Position numbers and translations under genes: made by a program. 19,269 bases of DNA. Origin: an uncultured Chitinophaga sp. (GTDB lineage: Bacteria > Bacteroidota > Bacteroidia > Chitinophagales > Chitinophagaceae). A model generated the notes under the pieces. That model was not told the DNA's origin and ran no database searches. It worked only from the letters and a program-made list of their open reading frames with translations. The stretch lies in assembly GCF_937874145.1 (NCBI RefSeq), contig NZ_CALNBI010000366.1:1-19269 (forward strand), given 5' to 3'. Within the stretch, counting starts at the first letter, position 1. Each line of letters starts with the position of its first letter. Positions 1-6,039 of this stretch are shown piece after piece.

Positions 1-1
1 T

Positions 2-115
2 TTCCTGCAGATGGACGGTACCGCCATTAAAACGGCCGGCCGCAGCAATCCCTGCCTGATCATCCTGGATAAAGGCACCATCAAAGCCAAGTATCATTAT
101 AACGATATTCCGTAA
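2..115 (+). CDS. C-terminal end of a BT_3928-like (DoxX plus thioredoxin-like) membrane protein, partial
   Basis: Reading from base 2 gives 37 codons ending in TAA at 113-115; the start lies outside the window. The visible tail contains RSNPCLIILDKGTI followed by KYHYNDIP. This resembles the thioredoxin-like C-terminus of the BT_3928 family as I remember it, in which a DoxX-type membrane domain is followed by a thioredoxin-like domain. The family name is recall, not a search result. The stop is 4 bases before the permease ATG, so the two genes are almost certainly one operon. No catalytic cysteine pair is visible in this fragment, so no redox activity can be claimed. It could instead be the tail of another thioredoxin-fold protein. 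Confidence 0.55.
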   Translation, partial: FLQMDGTAIKTAGRSNPCLIILDKGTIKAKYHYNDIP

Positions 116-119
116 GCTA

Positions 120-1178
120 ATGCTGCGATTTTTCTTCCGTAAAACGGGCTACGGCCTGCTCGTGCTCTTCGGGGTGGTGGGCGTCGTGTTCCTGCTGTTC
201 AACGTGTTGCCCGCCGATCCGGCGCGGATGACGCTGGGGCAGCGGACCGATGTGGCCAGCCTGGAGAACGTGCGGAAGGAATTGCATTTGGACAAGCCGG
301 TGGGCGTACAGTTTCTTTATTATGTAAATGACCTGTCGCCCATCGGCGTATTGTCCGGCACCGAATACAAGGAAACCCCGGGCGCGCTGGCCCTGTTTCC
401 CGTTGGGGAAGCCAGTGACCTGGTGTTGAAGACGCCCAACCTCCGCCGCAGCTACCAGAGCAAGAAACCGGTGTGGGAGATCCTCACGGAGGCATTGCCC
501 GGCACCCTGGTGCTGGCGCTGGCCGCCATGATCTTTGCGACCGTGGCGGGCATCGGGCTGGGGGTACTGTCGGCCGTGAAACAGAACACCTGGATGGATA
601 CAGGGGCCGTTTTCGCGAGCGTGACCGGCATATCGGCGCCCTCGTTCTTCGCGGGGATCGTGCTGGCCTACCTGTTCGGGTTTGTGCTGGCGGACTGGAC
701 GGGGCTTCATATGACCGGGAGCCTTTACGACATTGATCCCTTCCGGGGCCGGGTGCTGAACCTGGGGAACCTGGTATTGCCCGCGCTCACCCTGGGCATC
801 CGGCCATTGGCCATTATCGTGCAGCTCACGCGCAGCGCCATGCTGGACGTGCTGAACCAGGATTACATCCGTACGGCCTACGCCAAGGGGCTCCGCCGCC
901 GGGCGGTGCTGTTCGGGCATGCGCTCCGCAATGCGCTCAATCCCGTGATCACGGCCATTACCGGCTGGTTTGCCGAACTGCTGGCCGGCGCGTTTTTCGT
1001 GGAATATATCTTCGGGTGGAAGGGGATCGGCAAGGTGACGGTAGACGCCCTGGAGAAATTCGATTTCCCCGTAGTGATGGGCGCCGTGCTGTTTACCGCC
1101 GGCATTTTCGTGATCATCAACCTGCTGGCAGACCTCCTCTACAGCCTTATCGACCCGCGCATCAGACTAACTAATTGA
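120..1178 (+). CDS. ABC transporter permease, DppB/OppB type
   Basis: This 352-residue inner membrane permease belongs to the binding-protein-dependent family that moves peptides, nickel or similar solutes. A first membrane helix lies at about residues 11-31, and about five more follow from residue 125. The cytoplasmic EAA-like loop, which contacts the ATPase, is visible as TAYAKGLRRRAVLFGHALRN, and the protein ends in the family-typical DPR. The loop after helix 1 carries the usual NVLPADPAR start, but it has roughly 25 extra residues around 75-105 (ending in LRRSYQSKKP) compared with typical DppB. The ATG is 4 bases after the preceding stop. No DppC partner, ATPase or binding protein follows; the next gene is an unrelated sigma factor. 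The substrate cannot be told from the sequence. Confidence 0.9.
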   Translation: MLRFFFRKTGYGLLVLFGVVGVVFLLFNVLPADPARMTLGQRTDVASLENVRKELHLDKPVGVQFLYYVNDLSPIGVLSGTEYKETPGALALFPVGEASDLVLKTPNLRRSYQSKKPVWEILTEALPGTLVLALAAMIFATVAGIGLGVLSAVKQNTWMDTGAVFASVTGISAPSFFAGIVLAYLFGFVLADWTGLHMTGSLYDIDPFRGRVLNLGNLVLPALTLGIRPLAIIVQLTRSAMLDVLNQDYIRTAYAKGLRRRAVLFGHALRNALNPVITAITGWFAELLAGAFFVEYIFGWKGIGKVTVDALEKFDFPVVMGAVLFTAGIFVIINLLADLLYSLIDPRIRLTN

Positions 1179-1189
1179 TTTACAGCTCC

Positions 1190-1212
1190 GGAAAAAATTT
1201 TCCTTTTATTTT
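1190..1212 (+). terminator. weak rho-independent terminator after the permease
   Basis: A short A/T-rich inverted repeat (GGAAAA, two bases, TTTTCC at 1190-1203) is followed by a T-rich run at 1204-1212. The stem is only about 6 bp and mostly A-T, so this is a weak call. Its position between the permease stop and the sigma-factor promoter fits a transcription boundary. Confidence 0.3.
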
Positions 1213-1237
1213 GTAACAAACGTTTTTGGCAGTCGTC
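1212..1237 (+). promoter_or_regulatory. ECF-type promoter of the sigma-factor operon
   Basis: TGTAAC at 1212-1217 and CGTC at 1234-1237 are separated by 16 bases. This matches the general ECF promoter form (an AAC-containing -35 box and a CGT-containing -10 box with 16-17 bases between), as known for Bacillus SigX, SigM and SigW. It differs from the TTTG/TAnnTTTG form of the Bacteroidota housekeeping sigma. Because it lies directly upstream of an ECF sigma gene, autoregulation is the natural inference. The expected transcript start near 1243-1246 leaves about 46 bases before the ATG at 1291 but only about 8 before the ATG at 1252. TTTTGTAACAA occurs again at 1242-1252 without a matching -10 box. 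Confidence 0.5.
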
Positions 1238-1290
1238 TTCTTTTTGTAACAATGAAGGAACCGCCTCCTTCTGCCATTCTAAAAACCAAT

Positions 1291-1806
1291 ATGACATCCA
1301 GCGCATTTCAGTCCCTCATCCTTCCTTTCAGGCAAAAGCTTTACTGCTTTGCTTTCCGCCTGCTCGGTAATGAGGAGGATGCGAAGGATGTTGTCCAGGA
1401 TGCCTTCATCCGGGTGTGGAACAACCGGGAGAAGATGCCGGAGCTGCAAAGCCTGGAAGCCTGGTGCATGCGGATCACGCGGAACGTTGCGCTCGACCGG
1501 TTGAAGAGCCGCAAATACCGGATCACCGACGATCTGGACCGGGCGGGCGAAGTGCCCTCGGTACACCAGAGCCCGCACCAGCACGCCGAAAAAAGCGACG
1601 TGATGCGGCGGGTCCACGCGGCTATTGCCAGGCTGCCGGAGAAATACCGGACTGTGCTGCAGCTCCGGGATATGGATGGATTGAGTTACCAGGAAATTGC
1701 CGACATGCTGGAAATCGGCCTGGCGGAAGTAAAAATCAACCTGCACCGCGCGCGGAAAACCGTGCGCGAGCAGTTACAAAACCTGCAAGTATATGGAATA
1801 CAATGA
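1291..1806 (+). CDS. ECF (group IV) RNA polymerase sigma-70 factor
   Basis: This is a 171-residue extracytoplasmic-function sigma factor that would direct RNA polymerase to a stress or surface-signal regulon. Region 2 covers about residues 12-75: LYCFAFRLLGNEEDAKDVVQ, then DAFIRVW and ITRNVALDRLK. Region 4 covers about 110-160: LPEKYRTVLQLRDMDGLSYQ, then EIADMLEIGLAEVKINLHRA, a helix-turn-helix. The linker between them is short, as is usual for ECF factors. I place the start at 1291, where MTSSAFQ leads straight into region 2 as in related proteins. An in-frame ATG at 1252 would add 13 residues that look unlike the family and would sit almost on the predicted transcript start. The 3' end overlaps the next gene by 14 bases, indicating translational coupling to its probable antagonist. 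Confidence 0.92.
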   Translation: MTSSAFQSLILPFRQKLYCFAFRLLGNEEDAKDVVQDAFIRVWNNREKMPELQSLEAWCMRITRNVALDRLKSRKYRITDDLDRAGEVPSVHQSPHQHAEKSDVMRRVHAAIARLPEKYRTVLQLRDMDGLSYQEIADMLEIGLAEVKINLHRARKTVREQLQNLQVYGIQ

Positions 1807-2293
1807 CATCAGGGCATTACTGAACAAGTACTGGGCCTGCGAGAGCACGGAAGAAGAGGAAGCGGAGCTGCGCGTGTTTTACGCCGGCCATGAAGGGAAG
1901 TTGCCGGCAGATCTCCAGGAAGCGGCGCCCCTGTTCCAATACTTTAACGATTGCAGCGCCGTGCCCGACATGCCCGAACTGTTCACCGACAAGCCCGCTC
2001 CCTGGGACGAACCGCAGCACCCCGCCATCGTCCGCTCCCTCTGGCAGGGCTGGATGAAATACGCGGCCGCGGTGCTCGTAGCGGCAGGACTGCTCTATTC
2101 GGCAGACAGCTTCCGGGATAAAAAGACGGACGCCATGGCATTCGCCGATACGTATTCCGATCCGAAACTGGCGTATGAGCAAACGCAACGCGCGCTGCAG
2201 CTGCTGTCCAAAAACCTGAACCGCGGCAAGAACGAAATGCAGAAAATCGCCTATTTCAACGAAGCCACCAGCATCGTGGAAGGCAAAAACTAA
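1793..2293 (+). CDS. putative single-pass anti-sigma factor
   Basis: This 166-residue protein has a cytoplasmic N-terminal part (1-85), one membrane helix at about 88-104 (KYAAAVLVAAGLLYS) and a C-terminal part of about 60 residues rich in charged and helical sequence. The start overlaps the sigma gene by 14 bases, the standard arrangement for a sigma/anti-sigma pair. The N-terminus, with LLNKYWACESTEEEEAELR, resembles the opening segment of Bacteroidota anti-sigma proteins that begin with a short helix and an acidic E-rich stretch. It lacks the HxxxCxxC zinc motif of classical ZAS anti-sigma factors; the only cysteines are near residues 16 and 54. It also lacks a FecR-type domain. The role as antagonist is inferred from position and topology. 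Confidence 0.65.
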   Translation: MEYNDIRALLNKYWACESTEEEEAELRVFYAGHEGKLPADLQEAAPLFQYFNDCSAVPDMPELFTDKPAPWDEPQHPAIVRSLWQGWMKYAAAVLVAAGLLYSADSFRDKKTDAMAFADTYSDPKLAYEQTQRALQLLSKNLNRGKNEMQKIAYFNEATSIVEGKN

Positions 2294-2345
2294 CCGCCCA
2301 TTCTAGTATGATTATAACCTTGATTGATTCACTAATTTTTCTCAC

Positions 2346-2897
2346 ATGAAACGTCTCATTCCACTGGTCGCCTTACTATGCCTATTGTGCAGCAGCCAGC
2401 TGGCCCTGGCGCAAACCACCATCGACAAGTTCTTCCAGAAGTATCAGAACGACCAGTCTTTCACCGTCATCAACATCACACCGAAAATGTTTTCCATGTT
2501 TTCGAAAGTGAGTGCAGATGACCCAGACGCAAAGAAGGTACTGTCTTTGGCCAGCAAGCTGAAAGGCCTTCGCATCCTGATCAAGGAAGACACTAAAGAC
2601 GGCCAGCGCCTGTATCGCGAAGCCGCCCAGTTCCTGACATCGGGTATGGAAGAACTGATGAGCCTGCGCGACAAAGACACCGACCTGAAGTTCATGGTCC
2701 GCGAAAACGCCAAAGGCAATATCGCCGAACTGGTGATGCTCGTAGGCAGTACGAACGAGTTCCTGGCCCTGCTGCTGATGGGAGATTTCTCCATCGAAGA
2801 GATTTCCGAGATCGCGGGCAACATGAACATCGACGGGTTCGAAAACCTGGGCAAGCTCGACAGCAAAGGGCCGAAAGGTCCCAAAGGCAAGAAATGA
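2346..2897 (+). CDS. exported DUF4252 protein (first copy)
   Basis: This 183-residue protein has a clear signal peptide (residues 1-22, ending ALAQ), so it is periplasmic or outer-membrane exposed. The body, with TIDKFFQKYQNDQSFTVINI at the start of the mature part and LRILIKEDTKDG further on, matches the DUF4252 family as I recall it. No enzymatic motif is visible, and the function of the family is not established. The C-terminus is odd: a short Gly-Pro-Lys repeat (GPKGPKGKK). The gene lies 52 bases after the putative anti-sigma gene on the same strand, and a second DUF4252 gene follows. It is probably part of the same sigma-controlled unit, perhaps as a sensor accessory or output; that is inference. 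Confidence 0.8.
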   Translation: MKRLIPLVALLCLLCSSQLALAQTTIDKFFQKYQNDQSFTVINITPKMFSMFSKVSADDPDAKKVLSLASKLKGLRILIKEDTKDGQRLYREAAQFLTSGMEELMSLRDKDTDLKFMVRENAKGNIAELVMLVGSTNEFLALLLMGDFSIEEISEIAGNMNIDGFENLGKLDSKGPKGPKGKK

Positions 2898-2981
2898 CCT
2901 TATGAACCGGACAAGCCGCCGTCTTCCATCCGCGGCCGCTTTTCCTTCCATCCATCCTTTACCTGAAAAAAACGAACATCC

Positions 2982-3521
2982 ATGATCCGCTCCATTATCA
3001 TCGCCTCCGCTTTCATCCTCACTGCCGCCACGGCTACCGCGCAACGCAAAACCTTACGGCAGTTCACCAGGGAACATTACTCCGTGGCTGAAACGCACCG
3101 CCTGGGCCTGGGGTTCTTCCCGTTCCGGGTCGTGAGCTGGTTCATCCCCAACCGCGCCTTCGACGGGGAGATGAAAGACATCAAATGGGCATTGAAGAAG
3201 GTGAGGAGCCTGCGGCTCTATGCCATCGATATGGACTTCGGGATGATTTCCAATGAAACGATATCCGAGCTGAAATCCCGGCTCGAAAAAGATAACCAGT
3301 TCGAATCACTGGCGGAAGTGCGGCGTAAAAACAGCAATATCCACCTGCTAAGCAATGGCAAAAATGAAGACAGGATCGATAATCTTGTAGTGCTCGTGCA
3401 GGATGAAGGAGAAATGTTGATGCTGCACCTGCGAACCAAACTGACGATGGACGATATCTCCCGCATCGTCAACAAACTGTCGGAGAACGATGTGAAAATC
3501 GCCGCCGTTAACGGATTATAA
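2982..3521 (+). CDS. exported DUF4252 protein (second copy)
   Basis: This 179-residue protein has a signal peptide (1-21, ending ATAQ) and a DUF4252-like body. It contains LRLYAIDMDFGMIS and VVLVQDEGEMLMLHLRTKLT, which line up with the LRILIKED and MLVGSTNEFLALLLMGDFS segments of the preceding paralogue, and both proteins share the (M/I)(D/E)(D/E)IS motif near the end. The two copies are strongly diverged, so this is an old duplication. It lies 84 bases downstream of the first copy on the same strand and probably ends the sigma-factor operon. Its last 14 bases overlap the 3' end of the opposite-strand DUF721 gene. Function unknown. Confidence 0.75.
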   Translation: MIRSIIIASAFILTAATATAQRKTLRQFTREHYSVAETHRLGLGFFPFRVVSWFIPNRAFDGEMKDIKWALKKVRSLRLYAIDMDFGMISNETISELKSRLEKDNQFESLAEVRRKNSNIHLLSNGKNEDRIDNLVVLVQDEGEMLMLHLRTKLTMDDISRIVNKLSENDVKIAAVNGL

Positions 3522-3795
3522 CTTCCGTCACCACTTTTTCCCCCAGCATATCATTCACCAGCCCGGCGATCCGGTCTTTGGAATAATTCAGCTCCTGTTT
3601 GAGGGGCGCAACGGTGGTTACGATCACCAGCTTGCCATCGTACAGATGAACGCTTTCGGTGTATCTCGCGATGGTTTTACCCACCACCTGCTCCCAGTTT
3701 TCCTGGATACGCACTTCCATGAGGCGCGGTTTGAGACGGCTTTTATTGAGATACTCCCGCAGGGCGTCGCCCATACTGACAAGATTGTTTCGCAT
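3508..3795 (-). CDS. DUF721 (DciA-like) protein
   Basis: This small cytoplasmic protein of 95 residues belongs to the DUF721 family. Recognisable features are the N-terminal helix MGDALREYLNKSRLKPRLME, the ENWEQVVGKTIARYTESVHL core with the family's W-x-x-(V/I)-V-G, and the beta-hairpin GKLVIVTTVAPLKQELNYSK leading to the closing helix. In other bacteria DUF721 is the core of DciA, which loads or assists the replicative DnaB helicase in genomes that lack DnaC. That role is family knowledge; the context here adds nothing, because no replication gene is nearby. It has its own -7 box only 4 bases before the ATG. The 3' end overlaps the second DUF4252 gene tail to tail by 14 bases. Confidence 0.8.
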   Translation of the reverse strand: MRNNLVSMGDALREYLNKSRLKPRLMEVRIQENWEQVVGKTIARYTESVHLYDGKLVIVTTVAPLKQELNYSKDRIAGLVNDMLGEKVVTEVIIR

Positions 3796-3799
3796 GACG

Positions 3800-3807
3800 C
3801 AAATGTA
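3800..3807 (-). promoter_or_regulatory. Bacteroidota -7 box for the DUF721 gene
   Basis: On the minus strand the bases read TACATTTG, a perfect TAnnTTTG, and end only 4 bases before the ATG at 3795. A clear -33 TTTG is not seen; GTTG at 3831-3834 is the nearest candidate. If the box is used, the transcript would start at or next to the start codon. Confidence 0.45.
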
Positions 3808-3829
3808 GCGACAATTTTCGGGGACGCCA

Positions 3830-4267
3830 TCAACTTTCCGGTATCAAACCATGTTCGCGCAGCACTTTCTGTTCATCTCCGGTAACGTATGCAAATATTT
3901 TGTAGTCGCCGGAAACGGAAGTCAGCATGTACCAGACGTCGAATTCGATCCGCACGGTTTCTCCCTTTTTATCGTAAGTGGAATCCCAATGTACCTTCGC
4001 CACGCAATGGGTATCATTGATTTTGGTGACGTCGAGGCCGGTCATTTGCATGGTTTTGGTGCCGATGTTCCGATAATATTCGTAGCCATCGGTCATCGCC
4101 TTCCGGAAGGCATTATCGTTTCTCCCGCCCTGCACGCCTACGGCAGATGATTCCACGAAATAGTCCGCGAATGCGCCTGCGAAGGCTTCTACGTCCTGCG
4201 GCCTGCCGGAAAGGCCGTCCATGAACCGTTGTTCGTATGCCTGGAAAAAAGCTTTGATCTTGTCCAT
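3830..4267 (-). CDS. NTF2-like / SnoaL-type fold protein
   Basis: This 145-residue cytoplasmic protein has the size and pattern of the cone-shaped NTF2-like superfamily. An N-terminal helix (MDKIKAFFQAYEQRFMDGLS) and a helix with EAFAGAFADYFVESS are followed by alternating strands such as HCVAKVHWDSTY and VRIEFDVWYMLT, ending with YKIFAYVTGDEQ. Such proteins range from small enzymes to ligand binders; no catalytic set can be identified here. The start at 4267 is preferred because an earlier in-frame ATG at 4312 adds 15 residues (MAWPGYC...) that do not fit the fold, and AGGGAAA lies about 10 bases before the chosen ATG. It lies 34 bases upstream of the DUF721 gene, which has its own promoter-like box. 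Confidence 0.7.
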   Translation of the reverse strand: MDKIKAFFQAYEQRFMDGLSGRPQDVEAFAGAFADYFVESSAVGVQGGRNDNAFRKAMTDGYEYYRNIGTKTMQMTGLDVTKINDTHCVAKVHWDSTYDKKGETVRIEFDVWYMLTSVSGDYKIFAYVTGDEQKVLREHGLIPES

Positions 4268-4329
4268 GGTGATGTGGTTTCCCTGAATTCCGCAATATCC
4301 GGGCCATGCCAATCTTTCCTACCGAAAAA

Positions 4330-4336
4330 TACTTTG
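4330..4336 (+). promoter_or_regulatory. possible -7 box for the hydrolase gene
   Basis: TACTTTG at 4330-4336 is one base shorter than the TAnnTTTG consensus and lies 43 bases before the hydrolase ATG. No TTTG at the usual upstream distance was found. Weak call. Confidence 0.25.
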
Positions 4337-4379
4337 CCGGCTGTATGAGAAAGCCCCGGGGAATGCGTAAATTCCTGTT

Positions 4380-5321
4380 ATGAAGCATCTATTTGTTCCC
4401 CTGTTGCTATTGCTGGGCCTGCATGCGGCCGCTCAGCAGTCGCCCGCCAAATTAACCGTTGAATTGCGCTACCTGCTGGCATTGCCGGAAGGATATGATG
4501 CAGACACCGCCCGCCGGTGGCCATTGCTGATCTTTCTCCATGGCTCCGGCGAGAGCGGGATGGACCTGGAAAAGGTAAAGGCGCATGGCCCTCCCAGGCT
4601 CATTGATGCAGGCAAGAAATTCCCTTTTATAGTAGTATCACCCCAATCCGACCAGGGCGGCTGGGACCCGGGCATGCTGCATAAACTGCTGCTCGACCTG
4701 AAAAAGAACCACCGCGTGGACGCCGAACGCGTGTATATGACCGGCCTGAGCATGGGCGGTTTCGGCAGTTGGGAATTTGCATCGCGCTATCCCAATGAGC
4801 TGGCGGCCCTTGTGCCCATCTGCGGCGGCGGGCAGCCGGAATCGGCCTGGAAGATGCGCTACGTGCCCGTCTGGTGCTTTCACGGCGCGAAAGACAACGT
4901 GGTGCAACTCAGTGCCAGCGCGCGTATGATCGACGCGCTGAAACCCTATCAGCCGGGCGTGAAGTTTACGGTGTACCCCGAAGCAGGGCACGACAGCTGG
5001 ACGGAAACCTATAACAACGACAGTCTCTACACCTGGCTGCTGGCCCAAAAGCGCCACCGCTTCCAACCGGTGAGCGTGGATGCCGGGAAACTGGCCAAAC
5101 TGGCCGGCACCTATGTGCGGGGCGGCAATCGGGACACGGTGGTGATTACACCGTTGGCAAACGGGTTGCAGCTGAAAGCCGGCAATCACCAGGAAACATT
5201 GAAGCCTGCTTCGGAAACAGTGTTTTTCTGGGACGAAAGATCGCCGGTGGATGTACTGTTCAATAAAGACGGTTTCGTGCTGCGCGCCCGCGACCAGGAG
5301 CAGTTCAAAAAAGTGAAGTAG
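4380..5321 (+). CDS. secreted alpha/beta hydrolase (esterase/dienelactone-hydrolase-like) with C-terminal beta domain
   Basis: This 313-residue exported hydrolase has a signal peptide at residues 1-19 (MKHLFVPLLLLLGLHAAAQ). The fold signature is complete: oxyanion HGSG at 54-57, nucleophile elbow GLSMGG with Ser124, an acid in HGAKDN (Asp172) and the base in EAGHDSW (His204). The pattern is that of predicted peptidase or polyhydroxyalkanoate-depolymerase-like esterases; the ester substrate cannot be told. After the catalytic domain (to about 228) comes an extra segment of about 80 residues beginning KLAKLAGTY. It is similar to the C-terminus of the DUF4440-like protein at 6924-7694 and to DUF3471-type modules. 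The 3' end is followed after 55 bases by the PhnA gene, which appears to have its own promoter. Confidence 0.88.
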   Translation: MKHLFVPLLLLLGLHAAAQQSPAKLTVELRYLLALPEGYDADTARRWPLLIFLHGSGESGMDLEKVKAHGPPRLIDAGKKFPFIVVSPQSDQGGWDPGMLHKLLLDLKKNHRVDAERVYMTGLSMGGFGSWEFASRYPNELAALVPICGGGQPESAWKMRYVPVWCFHGAKDNVVQLSASARMIDALKPYQPGVKFTVYPEAGHDSWTETYNNDSLYTWLLAQKRHRFQPVSVDAGKLAKLAGTYVRGGNRDTVVITPLANGLQLKAGNHQETLKPASETVFFWDERSPVDVLFNKDGFVLRARDQEQFKKVK

Positions 5322-5343
5322 GGAGCAAGCGGAAGGAAAATCG

Positions 5344-5351
5344 TACCTTTG
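5344..5351 (+). promoter_or_regulatory. Bacteroidota -7 box for the PhnA/YjdM gene
   Basis: TACCTTTG at 5344-5351 is a perfect TAnnTTTG and lies 25 bases before the ATG at 5377. No matching -33 TTTG is visible, so the element is supported by the -7 box alone. Confidence 0.5.
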
Positions 5352-5376
5352 CGCCTTCGACAAAGCTAAGACGCAA

Positions 5377-5961
5377 ATGAAACTGCCTGAAGATCTGAAA
5401 GCACGCAGCAATAACAGCTGCGAACTGTGCTCCGCCACGGAAGGACCGTCCGTGTACGAAGTTCCCTTTTCCCCCGAATCCCGCCGCGACGCGGAGATCG
5501 TTGCCTGCGACAAATGCCGCGCCCAGCTGGAGCGTAAAGCGCCCCTGGACCCGCAGCACTGGCAATGCCTCACCACCTCCATGTGGAGCGAGGCGCCCGC
5601 CGTGCAAGTGGTATCCTGGCGCATGCTGAACCGCCTCCGCAACGAAACCTGGGCGGCAGAACAGCTCGACATGATGTACCTCGACGAAGAAGCGCTCGCC
5701 TGGGCGAAGGCTTCCGGCGATCATGAGAACGACGATGTGGTGGAACTACATGTAGACAGCAACGGCGCCGTGCTCCAGCATGGCGATACGGTGGTGCTCA
5801 CCAAATCCCTGGATGTGAAAGGTTCTACCCTGAATGCCAAAATGGGAACGGTGGTAAAGAACATCCGCCTGGTGGAAGAGAACACGGAGCAGATCGAAGG
5901 GAAGATCGAAGGACAGGTGATCGTGATCCTCACCAAATATGTCCGCAAGCAAAACGCATGA
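5377..5961 (+). CDS. PhnA/YjdM-type zinc ribbon protein
   Basis: This 194-residue cytoplasmic protein has two CxxC pairs: C15/C18 in SCELCSA and C44/C47 in ACDKCRA. Together they form a zinc ribbon typical of the PhnA N-terminal domain. The middle is a helical segment (about 60-125), and the C-terminal PhnA domain has GDTVVLTKSLDVKGS and GTVVKNIRLVEEN, a small beta-barrel with an SH3-like look. The name PhnA comes from the E. coli yjdM locus beside the phosphonate genes. That family is not the phosphonoacetate hydrolase of the same name, and its function is unsettled. It is somewhat longer than the E. coli form, which is about 110 residues, because of the helical insert. A strong terminator follows 20 bases after the stop. 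Confidence 0.85.
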   Translation: MKLPEDLKARSNNSCELCSATEGPSVYEVPFSPESRRDAEIVACDKCRAQLERKAPLDPQHWQCLTTSMWSEAPAVQVVSWRMLNRLRNETWAAEQLDMMYLDEEALAWAKASGDHENDDVVELHVDSNGAVLQHGDTVVLTKSLDVKGSTLNAKMGTVVKNIRLVEENTEQIEGKIEGQVIVILTKYVRKQNA

Positions 5962-5981
5962 CCTTGATTTCGCAAGCATAT

Positions 5982-6020
5982 AAAAGGCGCCTCCTTAGTA
6001 CACAGGGGGCGCCTTTTTTT
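5982..6020. terminator. bidirectional rho-independent terminator
   Basis: The arms at 5982-5994 and 6005-6017 form a 13-bp GC-rich stem (AAAAGGCGCC paired with GGCGCCTTTT, plus one G-U pair) with a 10-base loop, followed by a run of seven T on the plus strand. The A-rich 5' arm makes it work on the minus strand too. It lies between the convergent PhnA and methyltransferase genes and can end both. Confidence 0.9.
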
Positions 6021-6039
6021 ATACATGGAATTCGTTGCA

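Noticed and set aside
2866..2893. Collagen-like domain at the end of the first DUF4252 protein
   Set aside because: Only two to three Gly-x-y triplets are present, far too few for a triple helix; kept only as a basic tail.
4638..5672. A 344-codon minus-strand frame opposite the hydrolase and PhnA genes
   Set aside because: Shadow of two genes with complete catalytic or metal-binding motifs; its translation shows no motif.
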